Source of the DNA: Combretum micranthum
Taxonomy: Eukaryota > Streptophyta > Magnoliopsida > Myrtales > Combretaceae
Length of the DNA stretch: 64,000 nucleotides
Assembly (NCBI GenBank): GCA_024138025.1
Contig: JAMXBD010002220.1
Span: 124,001 to 188,000 of the forward strand
Direction: 5' to 3'
A program made the translations under genes and the position numbers. A model generated the notes under the pieces. That model was not told where the DNA came from. It saw only the letters and a program-made list of their open reading frames with translations, and did not search any database. Positions 22,819-35,408 of the stretch are shown in pieces (position 1 is the stretch's first letter; the number at the start of each line of letters is the position of its first letter).

Positions 22819-25800
22819 TGTAAGCCCCTAGATTTTTTGATAATATAAAAAACCCTAAGAACCGGAAGTCAAAACGAAACTCTAAAATTAACCTAGTTAT
22901 ATGATTAGTCTAGTGAATCTAGATCCGGCAATCTCGTGTTCTTAAACCCTAGAAAACGAAATTGAAATAATTGTGGTATATGGTTCGTAATATTATAGAA
23001 AAGCTTAAAAATATCAGATTAGTAATTTTCTAGTGTCTTTCGGATCCGATCGGGATCAGTTTTCAAAAACCGTGCCCCGATACATCGATAGTGAAAATAT
23101 TCCGACAACACCAATAGATTCGTAAAAATACAAGGTTTTCAAAAATATCAGTTTCATAATTTTTCGGTAACTAAAAATATCAGATATAGGCCGTTTACGC
23201 GTATTTTCTTTACTACCGATATTTTAATTGTCTAGTCTACTATTCATCTATCTCTACTTTTTCTTATACTCTACCATACTTATACCTTACAATTTACCTT
23301 CCCCATACAACTTTAATCACATCATACTTTACACATTATTTCTTTTATTACAAAACAAACAAAATAAATCAATTTCCCCATCCTACATCAAGCAAAACCG
23401 GCGCCTATTCCTCTCTCTTCCATCCAATTTTATTTTCTTTTTCAATTTATTTAATTGCATCTATTTCCACTCAAACAATCTATAAATACCTCTTCATCTT
23501 TCATTCTTTCACACAATACAATTCATACTAAAAACTCTACCAAAATCACTCTATAAAATCCCTCTCTCAAAATCTCTCTCAAGTTCTCTCTTTTCTTTAG
23601 AATACCCATTCCCACATATTACTACAAACCATTCTATTCTTCTTCAACAAATACATAACCTTAGGTAAAAGTTTCTTTCATATACTCATCATGTTCATAC
23701 AACTTAACATGAGTTTAATGTACATTTCTTAGACTCATGAGAGTTAGAGAAGCAACAATTTATTCATGTTTTGTTTTTGTTTTTGTTCATGTTTCTATTC
23801 TTTTCTTTATGTTATTTTATTGTTATTGTTATTGTTATTATTATTTGTTCTAACCTAACTTATATAAAGTATTATGTATATTATGTATATATATTATTTA
23901 GAATATGTAAGCTCATTTGCTATCAAGTTATGCAATTTATTTATTTCATGTTGTTATTAAGACTAGTCTTTCTGGTCTTAGACTTGTCCATATCAGTCAA
24001 AACAATTTTCTCTCTTTGCTTTTCTTTTCTTTTGGGACTAGTCTATTTCTTAGTCCCGGGATACCTTGATGAAGCTAAGGTTCCCAATACTTGACTTTAC
24101 TTTTATGCTCTTATATAATTTATCTTATTTATGTTGTTTTTATTATATTTCCCATAGTTACATATTCTCATTCATGCATGAACATGTTGTTATTGTCTCA
24201 ACCATAATGAAAATGAGTTTTCTTAAGTAATAAAAATAAGAACTCTCTTTAAAAATAAATTTTGTCACATAAGAAAATTATTTTTCCATAAAGACTTAAA
24301 GTTTTATCTTAAATAATATTTTCTAAGATTAGATAAGTTTAACTCAAGTTTTAGTAATAATACCATATGTGATTTTATCAAGAAATACATAAAGTAAAGT
24401 TATTACAAACTCTCTTTTCAAACCAATAAAAAAAGTTTCTTTAAACTTAATTCCTTGTTTAAACAAAAGTTTTCCTAAATTCCTTTATCAAATTTTTTCT
24501 ACCAACACTCTAAAATACTAAAGTCTAGATAATTTTTTCAAAATTAACTTATAAGATCATTTCTTTTAAAGTGGATCTAACATTAGAAAAGCTTTAGAAC
24601 ACATAACCAATAAGTATTTGGAAAGCTATACTTTCTAGCCATTAGAAATAAAGTTGTAGGAATTTTAAAAGATTGAAATTACTTTTGAAAATTTAAGAAA
24701 TAGAGTTAAGAGAAGGAGATGCTCACTTATAGTAAATTAAGAAATTTTCCTAACAAAACTAATTTCTTTCAAAGTCTTAGTTTTTCTCAAGACACATTGT
24801 TTTACAAAGATCATTGTTGAGATACACCACTAAATTCATGCATATGGTTTGAGTCTATATATATGTATTCAAAGGATTATTCAACCATACAAAATATCTA
24901 TATTTTTGTACAAAAGCTCTTAAATGAAGAAAAGTTTGAAACTTAAGTTTTGAAATTGGAATTTTCGCGCCAAATCTGTACGTTACTATTCCGAGACCCA
25001 AATAACTTCTTTTGATAAAAATGACCTTAGAAATAGATAGATCTTTCGAGTAGGTCAAAATCGGTATATAATATGCGAAATTCCGAGTTAAAATGAGCAA
25101 GTTATGGCTATTTTAAGTTGGGATTTCCATTCATACGATTTTTGACGAATTTAATAAGATAAGATTAGAGAGTTTGAATAGATCTTGGATGAAATACTCA
25201 TGTTGGGTATTTCTTTTGTTTAGGTGTTGAGGACCAAGATCTTCTCTTCCCTGAGGATTACTTCGACTCTTAGAAGAACGCTATGGACAAGTGAGTTTCC
25301 TTTACGCTTATATATTCGCGCATGTGCTTGTAGAATAGAGCACTAGATGTTAGGAAAAGATAAAATTGATATGCATATGGGATATCATGGGAATTATGTA
25401 TGTGAATCGTTGTGTGCGATCTATGAACAATAAGTATATTGGAACCCGATTGTGATTGATATAAATGTTTCCATGTATGTATTGTCATGTGTGCAAATAT
25501 TGTTTGATCGCTTTAAATAATTTAATGTCATGTTGAAATCCCCATATAATAAATTGCTCATGCATATTACGTAGAATATCATTTCGAAATTTTGCTACTG
25601 CTCCTCAGCGTGGGACCGGAAAGGTAAGCTGCCTTGCTACAACCTTGAGAGTTTAGGACGTTCGGGGAATGCGGTCTCAAGTTGTAGCCGAGTCGGATCG
25701 ATCGCTTTGGGTAAGGAAAGCCTAGAGACTAGTAGTACGGTTTGTTGGAACCCCAAGACGCGCGCAACTTTTAAGGAGGTTGTTTGGGACCCAGTTCAAA

Positions 25801-26405
25801 GCATTCCTTAACCATCGATGGAGGGGTAAATCCATCACACATGCGAAACCGGATAGTTGTATGTACTGTTTGATCATATGGTTGTTGCATGTCATATGCT
25901 TGTTTAATAAACTTGGTTGATTGTCTATTATGAGTACTTTTGTATAAGGAATATCTCACTAAGTTACTTATGCTTATGCTTCTATAGACTTTTGATATTG
26001 TAAGATTATCCTTTTTGCTCCCGAGACCATCCTGACCACCCGGTAGAATCTTTATTTTGAGAAGCTTTTGGAGGAATTCTGTTTTGAAGTCATAGAGTAG
26101 ATTTCTTCAAAAATCTTCTAGCTTTAGTTATTTTATCTTTAGTAGAACCATGTTGTTATGGAAATTATCGGGGAATGCCCCTTAGAAGTTGTAAGACTTT
26201 TATGTTTCTATGAAATATATTAAGTGTTATTTTGCATGTTCCACTGCCAATATCTTAAAATGCATTACTCCATCGGTCTCCCTTTGATGTGAATGTACGC
26301 CTTGTACCAATATGGAAGCTTTCGAGTGACTGAGGTAGTCATTCTTAAGTTTTAATATTGCATACGGCGGGCTGTCACGTTTAGGATACCCGTTGGGGAG
26401 TGACA
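22819..26405 (+). mobile_element. Type C long LTR (3' LTR of the element with pol at 20715)
   Basis: From TGTAAGCCCC at 22819 to GAGTGACA at 26405, 3587 bp, homologous to 30929-34601. It directly follows a polypurine tract and pol, so it is a 3' LTR. The right flank is AAGCT; the matching left target site is not in the window. The element inserted into another long LTR, whose 3' end continues at 26406. It contains a TATA box at 23481 and the conserved hairpin at 26170. Confidence 0.85.
23481..23488 (+). promoter_or_regulatory. TATA box of the type C LTR
   Basis: TATAAATA about 660 bp into the LTR, followed by a pyrimidine-rich leader; the equivalent boxes in the other copies are at 31635 and 59555. 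Confidence 0.6.
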
Positions 26406-26763
26406 AAGCTTCTATGAAGGAAATGGAAACATAAGATGAAGTAATTTTGTAAGGCTCTTTATATGTAATGAATTCTATGTTAGTATTTTGGAGATTCTAA
26501 GATGTATATTTATTTGAAGACAATAGAGGGATATGCCCCTAAGAATTGTAATTTAATATATTTATGTTTTATGATAAGTATTCTCTTTGCCTTGTTACTT
26601 ATTTATTACCAATATAAATTGCGTTACTCCAATGCGTTCCTTGGTTGTGATGTATGCCTTGTACATGATATGGAAGCCTTTGCGTGACTGAGGTAGTCAT
26701 TCCTAGGCTTTAATATTGTACACGGTGGACTGCCACGTTTAGGATACCCCTCAAGGCGTAACA
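26406..26763 (+). repeat. 3' end of the outer element's 5' LTR
   Basis: Contains the conserved block GGAAGCCTTTGCGTGACTGA and ends CAAGGCGTAACA, matching the last part of the other long LTRs with many changes. Its upstream part is displaced by the type C element that ends at 26405. Confidence 0.8.
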
Positions 26764-26777
26764 ATTTAAGTTGATAT

Positions 26778-27350
26778 TGTTTAGTGATTGTGCTCTAGGC
26801 CAATTACTAAGTATTGTTATTTCATATACTAGAGGTCAATCACCGATTAGTGATTTATTTTTTTTAAAAAAATCCAATTGGAAGAATAAATAAATTATTA
26901 TTATGAATAATAATTTACTATCATTACCAACCTTAATAAGATTAGGGGCATTATTGTTAGTGCAAAATACTAACATAATATAAATAGGTATGATAGTGTC
27001 TCATTAGGGTTAAGACTCTTTGACGTCACATTAGACGGCAGAGAAACTCTGTAACCCTAAAAGAAAGAGAAAAACTCAGATCTTCCTCATCAATCTAGAA
27101 AGGTTCTAGACCGTGCTAGCACATAAGAATTGATTCCTTTTGGGTGGCTTGCTCGTGTGGACGAAGTAGAGGGTGTTCGCATTTGCAGCATCTCAAGATC
27201 CAAATTTGAGAATTTTAAAGCATCAAAAAGGTAATTCTATTTCGCTTTAATTTGATTGAATCACATGGATCCAAAATTGGGATTTAGGATTTGTAATTTT
27301 ACAAAAAATATACATATTTCCGCTGCATTTTGATCCCTAAATTCCCAATA
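26778..27350 (+). repeat. 5' LTR of the nested copia element
   Basis: 573 bp from TGTTTAGTGATTG to TTCCCAATA, where the usual terminal CA has become TA. It matches 40832-41053 plus 54102-54445. A TATA box (TATAAATA) lies at 26979-26986. An AT-rich inverted repeat (AATTATTATT...AATAATAATT) sits near 26890-26930. Confidence 0.9.
26979..26986 (+). promoter_or_regulatory. TATA box of the copia 5' LTR
   Basis: TATAAATA, 200 bp into the LTR. The same word is kept in the 3' LTR copy near 41031. Confidence 0.65.
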
Positions 27351-27351
27351 G

Positions 27352-27363
27352 TGGTATCAGAGC
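27352..27363 (+). other. Primer binding site of the copia element (initiator Met tRNA)
   Basis: TGGTATCAGAGC starts one base after the LTR end, which confirms the boundary and orientation. Confidence 0.95.
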
Positions 27364-28090
27364 CACTTGCGATTTCAATCAAATTCTTTTTCATATGATA
27401 TATGTAAACCCCGGTTTTCTTAGTAACTGAGTAAGCTCCGTAAATCGGAAATCAAAACCTAAATAGGATTAGTACAAGTAACCTAGAAACCCTAATTCCG
27501 GCTTTTCTTAGATTTCTATATAAAAGAACCTCTATAAGATAAATTAATGCGGATTATTGTTTTATAGTATATTTCGAACCATACAAAATTTTGATTTAGA
27601 AAAATTTTATATTCCGAGCTTTCCCGAGCTTCATTACGGAAAAGCGAGCCCCGGAACTAGAAACTCAGAAAAATATTCCGGGATACTCGTTAGAACCGGA
27701 ATTTTATAAGGATTTCAAAAATATATATTTTACAATTTTTTGGGCTATAAAAATTACAGTTATAGCCTTTTTCCCGTATTTTCGTTACTACCGGTAAAAT
27801 AAATTCTTATCTACTATTCATAAGTACAACCTACTACACACATACCCATACCCTATTCTTACAACCTTTCAATCACTCAAATTCATTTTCTTTTCCAAGG
27901 ATCATTTGTCTCTTATTTATTATTACAATTTATAACAATTAGTACACTTATCTATCAAAACAAGTCACACCAAAAATCAAATCCCCTCCCTCCTTACAAG
28001 CATTGGTTGGCGTGAAACCCTCCCATTTTGACTCCAAAATGATTTGTTTTATTTTTTTTTTTTATCACACACAAACCCTAATTCCTCCAA

Positions 28091-28099
28091 TATAAATAG
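28091..28099 (+). promoter_or_regulatory. TATA box of the second type D LTR
   Basis: TATAAATAG about 690 bp into the LTR, followed by a CT-rich leader. Confidence 0.6.
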
Positions 28100-30150
28100 T
28101 CTCTTATTTTTCTCTCTCATTCATTTTTGTTCCATTGTTTCAAAAAGCTCTCAAACCCTCTCATTTTCCTCTCTATGCCGTGACTCCTTCACCACACACA
28201 CACACACAATTTTCTTGCAACTATTTGAGGTAATAATTCTCATTTAACTTCTATAGGATGTTGTAGGATGATATTATGGGTGTTTCATGCATCAAAGGAC
28301 GTTCCACAAGCTTAAAAAGGCTATGGATGATGATGCTAAGAATTGAAACACTCCTCTAGATGATGATCTCTTTTGTTCTTAGCATTTTTGTTATCTTGAA
28401 GGCTTGTTTATCTTCTTATTTTTGTGATAACTTGTAGATCTAGAGTTTTACAAAGCTTTAGTTATGTTTGTGTAGATCTAGAAGTTTAAGACCTACTACC
28501 AAGTTTTCTTATGTTCTCATGGTTGAATGTTGAGTAGATCTTAGATTTGAGTTTGAATGAAAATGTAAAATTCGTAACTTGTCAAGGCACCATTTTAAAA
28601 ACCTTCTTCCAAGGCTTGAAATGGAAGTTTTTGTTAAGAAAATGAAGGTTTGATGGATGTATATCATCAAGACTTCATCTTACAAGAATCAAAGTTGATT
28701 TTCAAAGTTTATTTTCAAAAACAAAGATGGTATTTTCGGATCAAGACAAAGACCTAAAATAAAAACATGTTTTCTAACTCAAAAATGAGGATTTTGTTCA
28801 AGAAATGAAGGGTTCTTAAGATATAATATGTAATGGGTTGTTTTTCATGAGTTTTGATGAATTTCTTCAAAAGATATGTTCAAAATAAATTTATGAAAAT
28901 TCGGATCTAGACCAAGACCCATTTTTGGAACCTATCATTCAACCTTAAAATGAAGATTTAGACAAAAATTAAGGAGCTCTTGGTATAGATATCTTAAGGA
29001 ATGAATTTTCATAAGTTTAATTGAGTTTTCCTAAAGAGTATTGCTTAAGTCAAGTGTTTTGTAAAAGACAAAAATTTAGGTCTTGTCTTCATTGTAGACT
29101 TCAAAGAGGAAATTCGTAATTATGGGGAGACTAATTTTTAAAACCTTCTTTTAGATCTCAAAACAAGTATTTCATATTGAAAATGGAATGCTTTGATGAT
29201 ATATAATATAGGAAAATTATTTTCATTGAATTAAGTAAGTTTTAGTAAAGGAATTACTCAAAACAAGACAATGAGTTTCAACTTGTAAATTTTGGTTTTA
29301 TGAAAATGGATTCTTAGAAGTTTCATTTGAACTTTATGTTTGGGATTAAATAAGTGTGTAGTCTATTGATTTTGTTTTAAAGGTCTTCTTGCAAGTTTAG
29401 GAATAAAATAAGTTGGTCTAAGTAGTTAAATAGAGTAGATATAGCAAGTTTTTCACAAAGGCTCAAATCTTGGATTTTCGCAACCCTACTGTACAGTATG
29501 TTTCCGACCCCTAAATGATCTTAAATGTTTGAATTAACTTTAGAAATAGATAGCTCTTTCAAAGTAGGTATAAATCGGTATTATAAGGTAAATTCCGAGT
29601 TAAAATGAGTTAAATATGACATTTTTAAGTTAAGGTTTCAATCTAGGCAGAAATTGACGAACTTAGTAAATAAAATTGTTAAGTTTAATAGAACTTCATA
29701 AGAGATACTCATTGAGGGTATTCTTTGTACTTAGGTAATTTAGAGGATGGGTTACCACTCCCCGAGGACTATTACGACTAGTGGATTTCACTACATGGAC
29801 AAGTGATTTCATTTCTCAATTAATTATGCTCTTGGGTATGCTTGTAGTAGTAGTGGCATTAGACTTAGGAAAAGATAAAATTGTGATTGAATGGTGATCT
29901 AAACTTGTATGAATGAACGATAAGTATATCGTGGCAAGCTTTGTTGCAATAACTTGTATGAGCTAGTATAGATTTGGAGTGTCTGAAATCTGTATGATCA
30001 CTTTTAAAATTATCTAATTAATATGCCATGATTATATGAATAAATTGTACATGCATATCACGTAGTGAGTCACATTGCATTACGAGAATGCTTTTGGTGG
30101 GAACAAAAGTATGATCGGGAGGCAGCGGGTCTTTAATGAAGGGGACTAGG

Positions 30151-30297
30151 GTTGCATGACTTATGGACCACCCCATTCAAATAATGAAAACTATGGTTGC
30201 ATGACTTATGGACCAACATTAAAATTGTGGTTGCATGTCTTATGGACCAACATTGGAACTGTAGTTGCATGACTTATGAACTACCCCAAACCCCGAA
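30151..30297. repeat. Imperfect 34-bp tandem array in the second type D LTR
   Basis: Units beginning GTTGCATGACTTATGGACCA start at 30151, 30196, 30230 and 30264, with spacing 45, 34 and 34 bp. The sequence is unrelated to the 38-bp array in the other type D LTR. Confidence 0.85.
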
Positions 30298-30928
30298 TGG
30301 AGGGCGTAAATTCATTCACATATGACTACCGGAAAGTCATACGCTTGCTTGCTCATTTGCTTGTGCATTCATATGGTTGCCTAATTATAACTTGCTTGCA
30401 TAGATATTTTTAGCTTGACCGAGTATGTTATTGGGAAAATGAATCTCACTAAGCAATTAGCTTATACCCCAATAGTTTTTGTTGCAGTGTCCCTATTTTT
30501 GGTTGTTCCGAGAGGACACTTTGTGCAGGTTTATCACATTGGATTAAAGAGCTTTTGAGGAAGTCGGGACCTAGTATAGGCGTGGACTTCTAGGAAAATC
30601 TCTTTAATGTAGACTCAGATATGTGTAAATTTGAGCTAGATGATGAAGACTCCCATTATTTTGGCGGGGGTATGCCCCCTTGGTTTTTTGTAAAATTTAA
30701 CTATTTATCTGTTGTGATTTCTATTCTTAATGCTATGTATGCTTTCTTAAGACTACTCGATTCAAAGTGTGATCCTAAAAGTTGTGTAAGTACACCTTAC
30801 ACCCGATATGTAAACTTATGGGATGACTAAGGATGTCATACTTAAGTTTAAATATCGAGTATGGTGGACTGTCGCGTTTAGGGTACCCTTTGGGGCGTGA
30901 CAATATATGTATATTGATATGTACGATC

Positions 30929-33900
30929 TGTAAGCCCCTAGATTTTTCGATAATATTAGCAAACCCTAGAACTGGAAGTTAAAACGAAACCCTAAAGTTA
31001 ACCTAGTTATATGATTAGTCTAGTGAATCTAGATCCGGCAATCCCGTGTTCTTAAACCCTAGAAAACGAAATTGAGATAATTGTGGAATATGGTTCGTAA
31101 TAATATAGGAAAGCCTAAAAATATCATATTCGAATTTTTCTACTATCCTTCGGATCCGATCGGGATCAGTTTTCAAAAACCGTGCCTCAGTGCACCGGAT
31201 AGCAAAAATATTCCGACAACACCAATAGATTCGTAAAAATATAAGGTTTTCAAAAATATCAGTTTTAGAATTTTTCGGTAACTAAAAATAACAAATATAG
31301 GCCTTTTACACGTATTTTCCTTACTACTGGTATTTTAATTGTCTAGTCTACTATTCATAGTACTTTTCTACTATTCATTGCTATTCACCTATCTCTATTT
31401 TTTCTTACACTCTATTCTTACAATCTACCATACCTATACCTTACAATTTACCTTCCCTATATATCTTTAATCACATCATACCTTACACGTTACTTCTTTT
31501 AATACAAAACAAATAAAACAAATCAATTTTCTCCCCCCATACAAGTCAAACCGGCGCCCCCTCTCTCTTCCACCATCTCATTTTATTTTCTTTTCCATTT
31601 TATTTAATTACATCTAATTTCCACTCCAAAAATCTATAAATACTCCCTTCCTCTTTCAATCTTTCACATAACTCATTTCCTACTAAAACTCTCCCAAAAT
31701 CACTCCACAAAATTACTCTCCCAAAATCTCTCTCAAGTTTCTTCTTTTCTTTAGAAAACCAAGCCTCACATAATACTACAACCCATTCTTTTCTTCTTCA
31801 ACTACCACATAAACTTTAGGTAAAAGTTTCTCATATTCTCTTATCATGTTCATCTAACTTAACATGAGTTTAGTGTATGTTTCTTAGACTCATTAAGTTA
31901 AAGAAGCAACAATTTATTCATGTTTTGTTTTTGTTCATGTTCATGTTCATGTCTTATTTTCTTTATGTTACTATTATGTTAATATTGTTAATATTGTTTC
32001 TAACCTAACTTATATAAATATTATGTATATTATGTATATATATTTATTTAGAGCATATAAGCTCATTTGTTATTTATTTATTTTCAAGTCTTGCAATTTA
32101 TTTACTTACTTTATGCAATTATTAAGACTAGTCTTTCTAGTCTTAGACTTGTCCATATCAAGTCAAAACAATTTTCTTTCTTTGCTTTGCTTTGCTTTTT
32201 CTTTTGAGGACTAGTTTATTCTTAGTCTCGGGATACCTTGATGAAGCTAAGGTTCCCAATACTTGACTTTATTTTTATGCTCTTATTTTATTTATGTTGT
32301 TTTTATGTTTCTCATAGTTATGTATTCTCATTCATACATGAATATGTTGTTATTGTCTCAACCACAATAGAAATGAGTTTTCTCAAGTAATTAAAATAAG
32401 AATAAGAACTCTCTTTAAAAATAAATTTTGTCACATAAGAAATTATTTTCCTTAAAGACTTGAAGTTTTATCCTAATAAATATTTTCTAAAGTTAGATAA
32501 GATTAGCTCAAGTTTTAGTAATAATACTATATGGTATTTTATCAATGAAACCAAAGTTATCAAACTCTCTTTTAAACCAATGAAATAAAGGAAAATTCAT
32601 TAAGCTTAAACAAAGGTTTTCTTAAACTCATATGTAAAGTTTTCATCAACATATTAAAGTTTAGATAAGTTTTACAAAATTATCAAAAATAACCTTTCTA
32701 AGGATAAGCCTTACTTAGGAATAAAAATATTAAATGACATATAAGATCATTGATGATTATTCTTTTAAAGTAGATCAAACTATAGAAAGGCTTTAGAGCA
32801 TATAACCATAAAATATTTAGAAAAACTATGTTTTCTAAAACACTAGAAATAAAGTTATGGGAATCCTAAAAGATTAAGATTTATTTTTGAAAATTTAAGT
32901 ATTCTCAATAACTAAGAAATGAAGTTAAAGAAGGAAATACTCACTTATGATAATTTAGGAAATTTTTCAAAAACAAAACTAATTTCTTTTCAAGTCTTAA
33001 GCTTATCTCACTTTTAAGACACATTGTTTTACAAAATCATTGTTAAGATAACACTAATAAATTCATGCATATGGTTTGAGGATTTATCAACCATACAATA
33101 TATCTATATTTTTGTACAAAAGCTCTTGAATAAAGAAAAGTTTGAAAACTCTATTTTTGAAATTCGTATCAAATTTGTACGCTACTATTCTGAGATCGAA
33201 ATAACTTCTTTTGATAAAAATAACTTTAGAAATAGATAGATATTTTCGAGTAGGTAGAAATCGGTATATAATATGCGAAATTCCGAGTTAAAATGAGCAA
33301 GTTATGGCCATTTTAAATTGAAATTTCCATTTCATACGATTTTTACGAATTTTCTAAGGTAGAATTGTAGAACTTGGATAGATCTTGGATGAAATACTCA
33401 TGTTGGGTATTTCTTTTGGTTTAGGTATCGAGGACGAAGATCTTCCCTTCCCAGAGGATTACTTCGACTCCTAGAAGAAGGCTATGGACGAGTGAGTTTC
33501 CTTTACGTTTACGTATTTGCGTATGTGCTTGTAGAAGAGTACTAGATGTTAGGAAAAGATAAAATTGATATACATATGGGATATTATGGGAACTACAAAT
33601 GTGAATTGTTATGTGTGATCAATGAACAATAAGTATATCGGAATCCAAATTATGATTGATATAAATGTTTCTATGTATGAATCGTTATGTGTGCAAATAT
33701 TGTTTGATCGCTTTAAAATGATTTAATGTTATATTGAAATCCCCATATAATAAATTGCTCATGCATATCACTTAGAATATCATTTCGAAGTTTTTGCTCC
33801 TACTCCTCAGCGTGGGACCGGAAAGGTAAGCTGCCTAGCTACATCTTGAGGGTTAGGATGTTTGGGGAATACGGCCTCAAGGTGTAGCCGAGTTGGATCG

Positions 33901-34601
33901 ATCGCTTTGGGTAAGGAAAGGCCGGGAACTAGTAGTATAGTTCGTTGGAACCCCAAGACGTGCGCAACTTTAAGGAGGTCAGTCGGGACCCAGTTCAAAG
34001 CATTCCCTAACCACCGATGGAGAGGTAAATCTATCACACATACGAAACCGGATAGTCGTATGTACTGTTTGATCATATGATTATTGCATTCATATGCTTG
34101 TTTAATAAACTTGATTGATTGCTTGTTATGAGTACTTTTGCGTAAGGAATATCTCACTAAGCAAGTCATGCTTATATTCCTATAGACTTTTGATGTTGCA
34201 GGATTATCTTTTGCACTCGAGACCACCTTGATCCACCCGGGTAGAATCCTTATTTTAAGAAGCTTTTGGAGGAATTCTATTTTGTAGTCTTAGAGTAGAT
34301 TTCTTCTAAAATCTTCTAGCTTTTGTCATTTATCTTAGCAAGACCATGTTATTATGAAATGATCAGGGGAATGCCCCTTAGAAGCTGTAAGACTTTTATT
34401 TCAATGAAATATATATTAAGTGTTATATTGCATGTTCCGCTGCCAATGTCTTAAAATGCATTACTCCACCGGTCTCCCTTTGTTGTGAATGTACGCCTAG
34501 TATCGATATGGAAGCTTTTGAGTGACTAAAAAAGTCATTCTTAAGTTTTAATATTGTGTACGGTGGGCTGTCACGTTTAGGGTACCCGCTGGGGCGTGAC
34601 A
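30929..34601 (+). mobile_element. Type C solo LTR with CGATC/CAATC target duplication
   Basis: TGTAAGCCCC at 30929 to GGGGCGTGACA at 34601, 3673 bp. The 5-bp flanks are CGATC (30924-30928) and CAATC (34602-34606). The one mismatch is what deamination of a methylated CpG on the opposite strand would give. There is no internal sequence. Only 26 bp separate it from the type D solo LTR. A TATA box (TATAAATA) lies at 31635-31642 and the conserved hairpin at 34366-34377. Confidence 0.88.
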
Positions 34602-34655
34602 CAATCTATGGAAAAGTTTTATGCGGATGAGATCCACGTATATTTATAGTTTTAT

Positions 34656-35015
34656 GCGGATGAGATCCGCATCTGGAAGTGGAGATCTGATTTTATTCCA
34701 AAAACATTTGATGCAGATTAAACTGAGCACATCTGATTTATATGCACGTCAGGAACATGTTTGGAATTTTGCGAATAGTATTTACGTATTTGATATTGAC
34801 AGTTTTTATGGATTTGATCCGCACGTAATAAATTATAAATATATATATATATATATAGCGCTTATATAAGGAAATTTGGTAACTGTGGTTATGATCGGTG
34901 TCCATTTTTGGATGTTTATGATTATAATTAAAAAAAAAATGACACACTATCATATGATATGATCGTATACCTGATTGGGCGTCTAATTTGTATAAATTAT
35001 GCGGATTAGATCCGC
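34656..35015. repeat. Recurring GCGGAT-N3-ATCCGC palindromes in the copia leader
   Basis: GCGGATGAGATCCGC at 34656-34670 and GCGGATTAGATCCGC at 35001-35015 are perfect 6-bp inverted repeats around three bases. A decayed copy (GCGGATGAGATCCAC) precedes them at 34623. Related words (GATCCGCACG) lie between them. Confidence 0.7.
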
Positions 35016-35333
35016 GTTGATTTGTAAAAATCACGTTGATTTGCATGCATCCGAGATTCCCCAACAGTCTTGATTTATAAAAATCACGTTGATATGATCT
35101 GTTTATATATATATATATATATATTGTACAACAGATTTTAAGTCTTTTACATATATGATATGATTCAATTGTTGAACAGATCTAGGTTATTTAAAAAAAA
35201 AAAAATTGTTCAATCGTTGAACAGTTTATGAGTTTTAAGAAAGGATTTTCATGAATATTTTAGAAACAATTTTTAAGGGTTTTGAAAGAGGAATTTTAAT
35301 TTTTCAAAAGGTTTTCCCTTACCCAGACTTTGT

Positions 35334-35408
35334 CCCCTTGACCCCTGCAAGGGGGCGTTGCCCCCTTGACCCCTACAAGGGGACGCTATCCCCTTGACCC
35401 CTGCAAGG
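35334..35408 (+). repeat. Three 28-bp units forming C/G hairpins in the copia leader
   Basis: CCCCTTG starts at 35334, 35362 and 35390, exactly 28 bp apart. Each is followed by a 7-base loop (ACCCCTG or ACCCCTA) and CAAGGGG, a perfect 7-bp stem; the third stem is cut short after CAAGG. In RNA these would be stable adjacent stem-loops upstream of gag, a place where packaging and dimerisation signals are found in retroelements. That role is inference. Confidence 0.85.

Larger units (their letters stand above)
27403..30902 (+). mobile_element. Type D solo LTR with ATATA target duplication
   Basis: TGTAAACCCCGG at 27403 to GGGGCGTGACA at 30902, 3500 bp. It is flanked by ATATA at 27398-27402 and at 30903-30907. 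No internal sequence is present, so it arose by recombination between the LTRs of one inserted element. It lies in the leader of the copia element. A TATA box (TATAAATAG) is at 28091-28099. At the position where the other type D copy has 38-bp repeats, this copy has a different 34-bp array. Confidence 0.9.

Noticed and set aside
23771..24094. Hydrophobic frame that looks like a membrane protein
   Set aside because: T-rich low-complexity LTR leader sequence gives Phe/Leu/Ile-rich frames by chance; the homologous place near 31920-32210 is broken differently.
33807..34226. 139-codon minus-strand frame in a type C LTR
   Set aside because: It lies in the noncoding part of an LTR. The other type C LTR keeps only part of it (near 25771-25959) with different ends, and no domain is visible.
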